From the NCBI GenBank assembly GCA_944321905.1, contig CALUNI010000006.1:1-48849 (forward strand): a stretch of DNA of 48,849 nt, read 5' to 3'. Under the pieces are notes generated by a model, which saw only the letters and a list, made by a program, of their open reading frames with translations, was not told the origin of the DNA and did not search any database. A program made the position numbers and the translations under genes. The stretch comes from an uncultured Muribaculaceae bacterium (lineage in GTDB: Bacteria; Bacteroidota; Bacteroidia; Bacteroidales; Muribaculaceae). Positions 1 to 7,492 of the stretch are shown here, in pieces; within the stretch, counting starts at the first letter, position 1, and each line of letters starts with the position of its first letter.

Positions 1-55
1 AGGCCGGGGTGGCAGCCAGTGCGATGACGGCTGCCGCGATTGCTTGCTTTTTCAT
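1..55 (-). CDS. N-terminus of a secreted protein, cut by the window edge
   Basis: Reading leftwards from an ATG at 55, the frame encodes 18 residues (MKKQAIAAAVIALAATPA) before the window ends. Two lysines followed by an Ala/Val/Leu-rich run are a typical signal-peptide start, so the product is probably exported. It lies 34 bp downstream of the fimbrillin-like lipoprotein on the same strand and may be the next gene of that operon. The function cannot be judged from this fragment. Confidence 0.6.
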   Translation of the reverse strand, partial: MKKQAIAAAVIALAATPA

Positions 56-89
56 TGCTATTGTCGTTTAAAATTAAAATATTTCAAAA

Positions 90-2135
90 TCATTCTCTTT
101 CACAACGTATGCCGAATGCTCCGTCGCGACCGGCCACATAGTTGACCCACACTTTCTCATCGGGGTTGTCCTCGTTAAGGCTCGGAGCAGTGTAAGCCCC
201 GATTTCCATCATATAAGCACGACCTATCCCCGAAACCTCGCGGGCAGGCGTACTGCTCCAGTACACTGCATTATATCCGACGAGATACCTGTCGTTGTCC
301 ACTATGCCGCCGCGCACCCCTCCATAGAATCCGCGAGAACCCACCATCGGGTAAAACGTTCCTTCGGTATCGTTTTCATCTTTCTTGAAATAATATCCGT
401 TGTCATATTTTACCTGATTGATACGGTCGAGATTGTTGGCATACAGATTCATGGTTGTCTTGACGAATCCGGTCCATGCAAATTGACCCGACACGCGATA
501 GCCCACAGGACTGGGATCGTAAATGGTCTTTACGTTTGACCAACCCTGCACGGCAGTCTCTGTGCCGAAGCCTCCTGTCTTGTATTCGTTGCCCCACAAC
601 AGGTCGTGGTTAGACGACAGCCAGTCTTCGTTGCCTGTGCCATACAGGATGAAGCAGTCGGGATGCTGCACACTTTCCAATATCGTGCCATTGGACTCAT
701 ATACCGGGAATTCCGACAGGATTTCTATTTCCTCGTCGTCAACATAATAAGTCGATGCATTAGGGAACGGATCCTTGCGACCCCATTGGTACAAAGTTGC
801 AGTGACAGATGTCTTTGAATGTGCGCCCAGAGTGCGATCCATCATCGTGAATTTCGACCCGACACGGTTAGTAATCACCTCGTCTTGAGGCAATTCGTCG
901 CCCACGCCCCATATGTGCCAGCTCCACAAGATTTCGCCTTGCTGCCCGGGTTGACTGTAAACGGCTATCACGGCATTTCCCACGTTGCCATCGGTGGTGT
1001 AATACACACGTCCATCGTCACGCAGCTCGACGCTTGTGACAAAACCGGGCGTGTCTTCCCACAGCAACTTGGCCGATTGTGGGTCGATATACGGATTATC
1101 GGTATGGAAGCCCGCACCGGGAATTATCCCCTTCTCGCCGTTGCCAATCACCGTCGCCAAGAACGAGTGTTCGCCGGCAGTGGTTATCATGTAGCAGTTG
1201 GCCGTTTCCTCTTCCGGCACTTGCGGAATCTCCTCGTAGGTGGCCTCGTTGTTTTCGAGTACCGTCACATTGACGGGAACCGTGTAGTACATGCCTGCCT
1301 CGAAGTCGCACAGCGCCTCGGTGTAGAAAGTCACAGAGTGCTTGTCGGTCGAGAACACGCAGCACCACTCGTTGCCTTGTTGCGCTCCCGGTGCCACCAC
1401 GGCGTAAGCGGTGATGACGTTATCGACCGTAGGCCGGTTTTCCATTACCAGCGTAATGCCATCGGTGGTGGCATTGCCAGCCACAAGCCCTGCGTCGAGA
1501 TTGGCAAGGTCGTATGAGAACTCGCCCGCCATCGGCACGCCGGTCCGGGTCTGGTGTATGGTCACCTCTTCAAGCCGTTCGTCGGGGTCGAGGTATGAAA
1601 CTCCGGTCAAGTCGAACGTAAAACGGACAAGAGCGGCCATTTGACGGAACCGCGCACGATAGCCGCCTTGCGGATCGGCAAACATTTCCGAAGAAGCCTT
1701 GACGTCGTATTGCGCCACCGACGACTCGTCGGCATAAGTCTGCGTTTCGGGAATACTGACAGGGACGGAGTGCATGTCGGTCGTTCCTTCACTATAAGGA
1801 TAATAGGCATAAGCCGGAATTTCTCCCCCCACCAAAGTTCCCGAGAATGAGGCCTGCGCCGCCGGTTCTGTATTGTTGCCGGTAAAGAGAGCGTTGGTTG
1901 TCAAGCTCCCACCGAACACACCGATGCGGTCGCCCGCCGACCATTCTATCAGCAGCAATCCATCGTCGGCCATGTCGCCCACCTGCGTTCTTGTTCCCGA
2001 CAGAGGCGAAAAAGTGCCGGTCGAACCCGTAATTAACATGTCACCCGATTGCTGTGGGGTGAATTTCACATCGTCTGAGCAGGATGCCAACAAGCAAAGT
2101 GCGCCGACGCAACAAAACGTCAATTTTTTTTCCAT
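90..2135 (-). CDS. Fimbrillin-like lipoprotein with C-terminal FISUMP-like domain
   Basis: A 681-residue product starting with a lipoprotein signal (LLASC, lipidated Cys19), so probably exported and membrane anchored. Residues ~45-290 look like a fimbrillin/Mfa-type domain: RTQV near the mature N-terminus, then W-x-x-GDRIGVF and YAYYPYS, which recur in Bacteroidales fimbrillins. The C-terminal ~250 residues resemble the Fibrobacter succinogenes major paralogous (FISUMP) domain: DRTLGA, LYQWGRKDPF, DPSPVGYRV, YWSSTP and a final FGIRC. It follows the fimbrillin/PLC lipoprotein by 119 bp and is probably co-transcribed. Expected role: surface fimbria or adhesin component; the ligand is unknown. 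Family assignment is by motif memory. Confidence 0.75.
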   Translation of the reverse strand: MEKKLTFCCVGALCLLASCSDDVKFTPQQSGDMLITGSTGTFSPLSGTRTQVGDMADDGLLLIEWSAGDRIGVFGGSLTTNALFTGNNTEPAAQASFSGTLVGGEIPAYAYYPYSEGTTDMHSVPVSIPETQTYADESSVAQYDVKASSEMFADPQGGYRARFRQMAALVRFTFDLTGVSYLDPDERLEEVTIHQTRTGVPMAGEFSYDLANLDAGLVAGNATTDGITLVMENRPTVDNVITAYAVVAPGAQQGNEWCCVFSTDKHSVTFYTEALCDFEAGMYYTVPVNVTVLENNEATYEEIPQVPEEETANCYMITTAGEHSFLATVIGNGEKGIIPGAGFHTDNPYIDPQSAKLLWEDTPGFVTSVELRDDGRVYYTTDGNVGNAVIAVYSQPGQQGEILWSWHIWGVGDELPQDEVITNRVGSKFTMMDRTLGAHSKTSVTATLYQWGRKDPFPNASTYYVDDEEIEILSEFPVYESNGTILESVQHPDCFILYGTGNEDWLSSNHDLLWGNEYKTGGFGTETAVQGWSNVKTIYDPSPVGYRVSGQFAWTGFVKTTMNLYANNLDRINQVKYDNGYYFKKDENDTEGTFYPMVGSRGFYGGVRGGIVDNDRYLVGYNAVYWSSTPAREVSGIGRAYMMEIGAYTAPSLNEDNPDEKVWVNYVAGRDGAFGIRCERE

Positions 2136-2206
2136 GAAAGAGTTTTATATTTTTTAGAAGCCTTTAAATGCGGCGTTTATACACTCCGGCAACAACGGCT
2201 AACCCC

Positions 2207-2230
2207 GCCGGGAGAGTTGCATCTCCCGGC
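2207..2230 (-). terminator. Hairpin between the two fimbrillin-type genes
   Basis: A perfect 9-bp inverted repeat (2207-2215 and 2222-2230) with a 6-nt loop lies in the 119-bp gap between the PLC-like and fimbrillin-like genes. No T-run follows on the minus strand, so it may be a processing or attenuation hairpin rather than a full terminator. Confidence 0.4.
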
Positions 2231-2254
2231 ATGGATTGACCGATTAGATGTGCG

Positions 2255-4738
2255 TCATTGCCATACGTTGCCACCGTTGCCGTAAGAGCCATCGGCACTG
2301 TTGGCCGACGTGCCGTCATCCTTTACAAGCAACGGGAAGCGGAAGTTGTTGTTGATGATGGTTGAAGGCAGACGGTCGCCACCGGCGGTGCCGTCATATA
2401 CATAGTCCATCAAGATTATGTTCATCGGGCCATAGATGTTGGTGACACCGTATTTAAGGATTCTGTTATAGAAATAATCGTTGATATAGTTGGCATAAGC
2501 CAGAATGTTACCCTCGGTACCACCGGCCGACAAGCCTGTACCCCAAGTACCACCCGACACATAGGGTGTATAGCTCAAAGGTATATCCGGGTCAACGAAG
2601 TATCCGTCGAGCGAGTTGATGTAGAACCGGTTTCCGCCTGTGCTTTGACTGTTTTCTTCGATGGAAGCCTCGAATGTACTCCATATATCCTCTTCCTTCT
2701 CGGTCAACGATTCGGGCCAATAGTAGTAGTGGTAAGTACGAGAAAAAACGCCATCATATCCTAAATAGAACTGTCCCGAACGCAAGCCGCCTACATCGCC
2801 GTCACGAGGAACAACGCGCACCCAGTCTTGTATCACTGCTGCACCTTCTGAACCGTCACTGCGTAATGTCTTGTGCACGAAATCGTTTGGAAGCGAATTA
2901 GTAGGAACAAAACCGGGAGTCGGAGCAGTTATATTGCCCGAGTTGTTGGTACCGTAATTACTATTCGGAGTGGTGTGCATATAATATTCCACCGCATTCC
3001 GGTCGTTCACACCGGTTGACCAGTTGTTGGCACGGCTGCTGCCATCTTGCAAGGCATAGCCTCGACGGCCCCAGTTGTCCTTCAAAGAACCCCATTGGTC
3101 GATAAATGTTCCCTTTACCGGGAAAGGCATATTGTAACCCTCGTCTTCTTCACTGGTGATGCGCGCTATGAATATCAAGCTGCCGCGAACTTCGCCAAGC
3201 GTACTATTGCGACTGAACGTCTGATAATTATATTCTCCATGCTTCTGGTAGAAGCGATTCAATCCTTCTGCAAAATTTTTAACTCCGTTATGGTCGCCAG
3301 GGTGACCCGTAGGTGAATCATACGAAGGGATGATTATCGCGAATTCAGAATCATTGGCGTAGACAAGATCCCATATTTGCTTTACCGCCTGACCGAATGT
3401 GGTTCCGTCAATCTCGTGACGGTTGCATAGAAGTGGCGAGTTTTCGACATCGCCGCCGTTTTCGCCACAAACCAACTCGAAGCAGCGGATACCGGCGTTC
3501 CATTGCGCAGTAATGTTAGCCGATTGAGTGCGGTATCTGTCGGCATTTTGTTCCGAAGTATAATTATAAGAGAAAGAGTTTGCCGTACCCGGTATCGACA
3601 GCTGCGTGAGCAGCACGTTGTCGTTCAAGCCTTCAAGCCAAGTATTAGTACCTTCGATGGCTTGCGGAGCCTTGATGGTGACGCGCGTTTTCTTGCGAGG
3701 AGTGAGAGTGACATGCGTGCCGTCGGCCTCGTCGAGCTGCAAGGTCTTCGATGCAGTATTGAAACCGGCAATGCGTATCTCAAGGTCGGTCAAGTTCTCT
3801 ACCGGCAGCAAGAACACGTTAAAAGTGATGCTCTCGCCGTCTTCAAGCTTCAGTGGCGAGTTGTTCTCGTCATACAGGTTGACGGTTACATAGTTGGTTG
3901 TCGTACCCGTCTGAGCCGACTCGCAAACCGGCGCACCGACGTTTTCACCCGCAGCCGTGCCGTCGGCACCCCAGGTGCCGGCAGTCAGGTCACACTTGAA
4001 CCGTCCCATTATTTTAGTACCCTCGGGCGCATATACGTTCATCTGTGCCAATGGCGAAGACGGGCCCTCTATGGTAATCTCGAGCGTGGTCACCAACGGT
4101 TGGAACTTGAGCGAAATGCCGCCGTCGTCGGTAGCGTCGGTTGCCGGAACTGTGAAGTCGTTGATGCGTGCGGCCATGTATTGCCAGTCCATGTTTGGCT
4201 CGGCTACCCAACCGTTATCGCCCTTGTATATGCGATGCTGCTGGTTGGTGGGGATGAAGCCATACAACACGCCGTTTTCAAACGACACGTAACGCTCGGC
4301 CATTTCCTGGTTCGACATGCTGGCCTTCGACGGATACACGGCATAGAAGTCTTGCACACCGCCACTGTAGTCCCACTGCAGGCCTTCGGTACCCGCCATC
4401 GCCGCAAGGTAGGCGTTTCCCTCGTCTTGCGTGTCGATGTTTGCAATTCCATATTCCACCTTCGGTCCGATGGGCGATTGCGGCGAATATATTTCTACAC
4501 GGTCGCCTTCGGTCCAAAGTATTTCTTGACTTATGCGGTTGCTGCCGTCGGTCTCGTAATCGCCATAAGCGGTACGCACGTCGGGGTCGCCCGCATAACT
4601 TGCGTTAGCACCAAACACTATACCATTGCCCTCGGGGCGGTCGGTTGGCTTGTTGTTCAAATCGTCGGAACAGCCTACCAACGCAAGAAGCACCGTTGCA
4701 CTAAATAACGGCGCGAAAAAATAAGTTTTGAGTCTCAT
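2255..4738 (-). CDS. Fimbrillin-like / PI-PLC X-domain-like lipoprotein
   Basis: An 827-residue product from the ATG at 4738. An upstream in-frame ATG at 4915 exists, but the 4738 start has a purine-rich GGAGG-type site just upstream and gives a clean lipoprotein signal (LALVGC, Cys23). Residues ~35-360 resemble a fimbrillin fold (RTAYG, ILWTEGDRVEIYSP, FYAVYPS). Residues ~365-820 resemble the PI-specific phospholipase C X domain: W-L-E, LSIPGT, Q-W-N-A-G-I-R-C-F-E-L, then R-H-E-I-D-G-T-T-F, and SEFAIIIPSYDS. The usual GTHDS is GTANS here (Ala386), so the first catalytic His is missing; the second candidate His is His441. It may bind rather than cleave its ligand. It lies 16 bp after the small ORF at 4755-4937. 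Confidence 0.72.
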   Translation of the reverse strand: MRLKTYFFAPLFSATVLLALVGCSDDLNNKPTDRPEGNGIVFGANASYAGDPDVRTAYGDYETDGSNRISQEILWTEGDRVEIYSPQSPIGPKVEYGIANIDTQDEGNAYLAAMAGTEGLQWDYSGGVQDFYAVYPSKASMSNQEMAERYVSFENGVLYGFIPTNQQHRIYKGDNGWVAEPNMDWQYMAARINDFTVPATDATDDGGISLKFQPLVTTLEITIEGPSSPLAQMNVYAPEGTKIMGRFKCDLTAGTWGADGTAAGENVGAPVCESAQTGTTTNYVTVNLYDENNSPLKLEDGESITFNVFLLPVENLTDLEIRIAGFNTASKTLQLDEADGTHVTLTPRKKTRVTIKAPQAIEGTNTWLEGLNDNVLLTQLSIPGTANSFSYNYTSEQNADRYRTQSANITAQWNAGIRCFELVCGENGGDVENSPLLCNRHEIDGTTFGQAVKQIWDLVYANDSEFAIIIPSYDSPTGHPGDHNGVKNFAEGLNRFYQKHGEYNYQTFSRNSTLGEVRGSLIFIARITSEEDEGYNMPFPVKGTFIDQWGSLKDNWGRRGYALQDGSSRANNWSTGVNDRNAVEYYMHTTPNSNYGTNNSGNITAPTPGFVPTNSLPNDFVHKTLRSDGSEGAAVIQDWVRVVPRDGDVGGLRSGQFYLGYDGVFSRTYHYYYWPESLTEKEEDIWSTFEASIEENSQSTGGNRFYINSLDGYFVDPDIPLSYTPYVSGGTWGTGLSAGGTEGNILAYANYINDYFYNRILKYGVTNIYGPMNIILMDYVYDGTAGGDRLPSTIINNNFRFPLLVKDDGTSANSADGSYGNGGNVWQ

Positions 4739-4754
4739 ACCTTTTCCTCCTTCT

Positions 4755-4937
4755 TTATTCCCAGTTATTGTTTGTAAAATCAAAATCGCCTTCGATCTCT
4801 TGATCGCCGGCATCCACAGGATTGTCTCTGTTGTTAGGGTCCTTGTCAACAACAGACGGTTGCATGAACCCCTGTTCGAGGTTGACTTGGGTCCTCCTGG
4901 TGTGAGGAGACTCATACATTTCTTTTCCTTTGCACAT
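4755..4937 (-). CDS. Short acidic protein heading the fimbrillin operon
   Basis: A 60-codon frame, or 54 residues if it starts at the second ATG (4919), which has AAAGGAAAAG directly upstream. There is no signal peptide. The N-terminal third is basic/polar (YESPHTRRTQVNLEQGFM) and the rest is strongly acidic and Asn-rich, ending in F-D-F-T-N-N-N-W-E. It stops 16 bp before the PLC-like lipoprotein and sits ~190 nt below a good promoter match. Short ORFs of this style ahead of fimbrillin-type lipoproteins are, as I recall, common in Bacteroidales, but I know of no assigned function. Confidence 0.6.
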   Translation of the reverse strand: MCKGKEMYESPHTRRTQVNLEQGFMQPSVVDKDPNNRDNPVDAGDQEIEGDFDFTNNNWE

Positions 4938-5135
4938 TTTTTTAAATAAATTAAAGAGTTAAATTATAGTTTTTTGGGTCTCAGAATATGCTATGTTAAT
5001 GTTATCTGGCATTAAAATTTTACACAAAACACAGAGAATCAAAAAACACTGGTAAAAACACAGCAAGAACGGAATTTCAGCATTCTACGACTGTAAATCA
5101 AAGTATTAGCTAAAACATCCACTCCACAGACGCTA

Positions 5136-5166
5136 CAAATTTAATAGAAATTTTCTACATTATCAA
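5136..5166 (-). promoter_or_regulatory. Promoter of the fimbrillin/PLC operon
   Basis: On the minus strand, TTG (5164-5166) and TAAATTTG (5136-5143) are separated by 20 bp. This matches the Bacteroidetes consensus TTTG / TAnnTTTG with 19-21 bp spacing. Transcription would start near 5129, leaving a leader of ~190 nt before the short ORF. Confidence 0.6.
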
Positions 5167-5293
5167 CAATTTTTGCAAACAAATGAAACATTTTAAAGAT
5201 TCTTGAGCGGAAATTGAAAAAAAACCGCTCGTCACCCCGTGTAAGCCGGCATGACAAGGCGGCGAAGGCAAGTTCGGCATCCATGATGCTACA

Positions 5294-5992
5294 GCGGAGC
5301 TGCCCTACCACGCTTAACGCAGGTGGAACGAAGCGCGGCTTGCTGACACCGGGCATTCCCTGAGTCGGCATCCATAGATGCCGGGTAGCAAGGATCGAGT
5401 ATTGATTCGACCTCTCCGAGGCCGCCACACACCAGATTCCCTACTACCGCAAGCTGCGCTGCGCTTGCATGGCGGATAAGCATAGTTGAGCTGCGCCGCA
5501 GCTCTCATTGTCCGCATAAAAAAGTCCGAAACAACGATACTCCCCTCGCGAGAGGGAGAAGCCGGAAATGCATTACACCGCCGGAAACAGGGCTGCGAAG
5601 TTATCACACTTTACTGCCCCACGAGAGAGGTCGTAGCGCGGGGCGGCGGAGCTGCCCTACCACGCTTAACGCAGGCGAAGCACGGCTTGCTGGCACCTGG
5701 CATTCCCTGAGTCGGCATCCATAGATGCCGGGTAGCAAGGATCGAGTATTGATTCGACCTCTCCGAGGCCGCCACACACCAGATTCCCTACTACCGCAAG
5801 CTGCGCTGCGCTTGCATGGCGGATAAGCATAGTTGAGCTGCGCCGCAGCTCTCATTGTCCGCATAAAAAAGTCCGAAACAACGATACTCCCCTCGCGAGA
5901 GGGAGAAGCCGGAAATGCATTACACCGCCGGAAACAGGGCTGCGAAGTTATCACACTTTACAGCCCCACGAGAGAGGTCGTAGCGCGAGGCG
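5294..5992. repeat. Two tandem copies of a ~350-bp intergenic repeat
   Basis: Copy 1 (5294-5645, 352 bp) and copy 2 (5646-5992, 347 bp) are nearly identical head-to-tail units. They differ by a few substitutions and a 5-bp indel close to the start of the unit. A third copy starts at 5993 but diverges after ~25 bp. Each unit holds an 8-bp-arm palindrome (GAGCTGCG c CGCAGCTC), a hairpin around CTCCCCTCGCGAGAGGGAG, and an arginine/cysteine-rich open frame that looks fortuitous. The gene-free stretch 4940-6346 otherwise holds only the operon promoter and repeat fragments. Confidence 0.85.
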
Positions 5993-6260
5993 GCGGAGCT
6001 GCCCTACCATACTTAATGCGGGGGCGACCGGCAAGGAGCGTAATTTGCGATATTGGACGGACTCAATAGGATGAAGCATTGGAGAGAACGCAGCCACGGA
6101 GCCTCCGCAAAGACTGGAAAGGGCGGCGGAGCTGCCCGACTATGCATAACCGCATGCAAGCGAAGCGCAGCTTGCGGACGGACACCCCACCCCGTCAAAT
6201 GCGGCTTCGGAGATGCCGAACCCACGCCCACATCGACAACCTGCATGCTGCCCATTTGAA
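5993..6260. repeat. Mosaic of partial repeat fragments
   Basis: The start of the 350-bp unit (GCGGAGCTGCCCTACCA-like) recurs at 5993 and again near 6125. A segment at 6150-6178 (CCGCATGCAAGCG...GCTTGCGG) is close to the reverse complement of the unit's internal CCGCAAGCTGCGC...CATGGCGG segment. CGGCTTCGGAGATGCCGAAC near 6201 recurs at ~42089. This reads as decayed, rearranged repeat material with no supportable gene. Confidence 0.55.
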
Positions 6261-6346
6261 AATCTTCTACTACATGCTACGACTTTAGGTACGACTTTAG
6301 ACAAAAAAATGTTCACTTTTTTTGTGAATATCTCAAAGGTTTGAAT

Positions 6347-6430
6347 TACCTTTGTATAAAATAGGCTGCATCTCGGCTTTGCGCCGCAAGCAAGCTTGCG
6401 CTTAATGCTCTCGATTTGCACTATCTTTGC
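6347..6430 (+). repeat. 75-bp promoter-bearing repeat upstream of higBA
   Basis: A TACCTTTG element at 6347-6354 is followed by one repeat unit (ATAGGCTGCATCTCGGCTTT onward) that ends in TATCTTTG at 6422-6429, exactly 75 bp later. Both octamers match the Bacteroidetes -7 consensus TAnnTTTG. The unit also holds a GCAAGCTTGC palindrome. The second octamer would start transcription ~10 nt before the higB ATG. The same unit occurs in tandem at 7313-7463. Confidence 0.75.
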
Positions 6431-6446
6431 GATGTAACAGGACACC

Positions 6447-6764
6447 ATGCTAATAGAATTCGATAAAAAATACCTCCGCGAATTGTTTGAGCAAGGACGA
6501 ACGAGCGACAAAAAGCATCGTTTCCAACCCGACGTAATAAAAGGCTACATAAAATGTGTAATGTTCCTTAAACGAGCAAGCAGCGTAGAGCAACTATACC
6601 CTATCCACTCGTTGAACTATGAGATCCTACAAGGAGACAAAAAAGGCATTTCATCGGTACGCATAAACCTGCAATACCGACTTGAGTTTACAGTAAGGGA
6701 TGTTATGGGCGAACAAATATTAACAGTATGCCGTCTATTAGAAATAAGCAACCACTATAAATAA
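6447..6764 (+). CDS. higB: HigB/RelE-type toxin
   Basis: A 105-residue protein of the HigB-like plasmid-maintenance killer family (ParE/RelE superfamily), which are ribosome-dependent mRNA endonucleases. Visible family features are the basic N-terminal helices, L-Y-P-I-H-S-L-N-Y-E in the middle, S-S-V-R-I-N-L-Q-Y-R-L-E-F as the core beta strand, and the C-terminal L-L-E-I-S-N-H-Y-K. It precedes its antitoxin by 7 bp, the reversed toxin-first order typical of higBA. The promoter is supplied by the 75-bp repeat. Expected activity is inferred from the family. Confidence 0.85.
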   Translation: MLIEFDKKYLRELFEQGRTSDKKHRFQPDVIKGYIKCVMFLKRASSVEQLYPIHSLNYEILQGDKKGISSVRINLQYRLEFTVRDVMGEQILTVCRLLEISNHYK

Positions 6765-6771
6765 CTTCGAC

Positions 6772-7107
6772 ATGGAAAAAGCAAATAGGATTTACAAGCC
6801 GGACGAGCTGCAGCCATCAGAACCGATACATCCGGGCGAAATGCTAAAAGACGAGTTGGATGCTCGTGGAATTTCGCAAAAGAAGTTCGCAAGCTTGATT
6901 GGTATGCCATACACAGCGTTTAATGAGATTGTCAACGGCAAACGCTCGATAACTACCGACACCGCGCTAAAGATTGAAGCAGCAACAGGCATATCGGCCA
7001 ACATTTGGCGCGGGCTACAATCTGATTACGACATGCAGATGGCACGTTGCAACAGCAAACTCGCCTCAGTGCTTGAAAACATACGCAAATCTGTTGCGAT
7101 TCTTTGA
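6772..7107 (+). CDS. higA: HigA-type antitoxin, XRE-family regulator
   Basis: A 111-residue HTH protein. PIHPGEMLKDELDARGISQ marks HigA antitoxins, followed by the helix-turn-helix (KKFASLIGMPYTAFNEIVNGKRSI in two helices) and DTALKIEAATGISANIW. It should neutralise HigB and repress the shared promoter. Spacing of 7 bp to higB implies co-transcription and likely translational coupling. The C-terminal ~25 residues (MQMARCNSKLASVLENIRK) form a helix that may contact the toxin. Confidence 0.88.
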   Translation: MEKANRIYKPDELQPSEPIHPGEMLKDELDARGISQKKFASLIGMPYTAFNEIVNGKRSITTDTALKIEAATGISANIWRGLQSDYDMQMARCNSKLASVLENIRKSVAIL

Positions 7108-7207
7108 TTTTTGACAGATATAACGCCCAAGCCTTCCATCACCGAGGCGCGGGTAATCGGGTTAAACACATTCGGTTTAAACAAAAGACAGACTGTCTGA
7201 ATTTTTA

Positions 7208-7237
7208 TTGGCAACATTAAAAAATAAGTTATCTTTG
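7208..7237 (+). promoter_or_regulatory. First of four evenly spaced promoter elements
   Basis: TTG at 7208-7210 and TATCTTTG at 7230-7237, 19 bp apart, match the Bacteroidetes promoter consensus. Further -7 octamers follow at exactly 75-bp steps (7305, 7380, 7455). The sequence just after this element looks like a diverged version of the 75-bp repeat. Confidence 0.55.
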
Positions 7238-7281
7238 AATAAGACAGGCGGCGGCTTGGCATAAAAAACAAACAAGTTTGT

Positions 7282-7312
7282 TTTGTTCTGCTCTCGCCTT
7301 GCACTATCTTTG
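7282..7312 (+). promoter_or_regulatory. Second promoter element of the array
   Basis: TTTG at 7282-7285 and TATCTTTG at 7305-7312 are 19 bp apart, a full match to the -33/-7 consensus. The next two octamers (7380-7387 TATCTTTG, 7455-7462 TATTTTTG) have their nearest TTG 23 bp upstream, slightly long. All face the fucosidase gene. Confidence 0.55.
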
Positions 7313-7463
7313 CATAAAATAGGCTGCATCTCGGCTTTGCGCCACAAGCAAGCTTGCGCGTAACGCTCTCGATTTGCACTATCTTTGCATAAAATAGGCT
7401 GCATCTCGGCTTTGCGCCACAAGCAAGCTTGCGCGTAACGCTCTCGATTTGCACTATTTTTGT
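7313..7463 (+). repeat. Tandem 75-bp promoter-bearing repeats upstream of the fucosidase
   Basis: Two almost identical 75-bp units follow the octamer at 7305: 7313-7387 and 7388-7462, plus a diverged unit between 7238 and 7312. Each ends in a TAnnTTTG octamer and contains GCAAGCTTGC. The last octamer places a start site ~25 nt before the fucosidase ATG. The gap 7108-7492 holds only this array. On the minus strand the 75-bp period gives a fortuitous 25-residue protein repeat. Confidence 0.85.
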
Positions 7464-7492
7464 CTATCGTTAAATACCAATACTCAAACCTA

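Noticed and set aside
3503..4708. 401-residue plus-strand ORF
   Set aside because: Entirely antisense to the fimbrillin/PLC lipoprotein; composition is that of a shadow frame.
5141..6288. Several Arg/Cys-rich ORFs on both strands
   Set aside because: They lie within the 350-bp repeats, have no ribosome sites and no domain-like composition.
5294..7463. Possible CRISPR array
   Set aside because: The repeats are 75 and ~350 bp, head-to-tail without variable spacers, and no cas genes are present.
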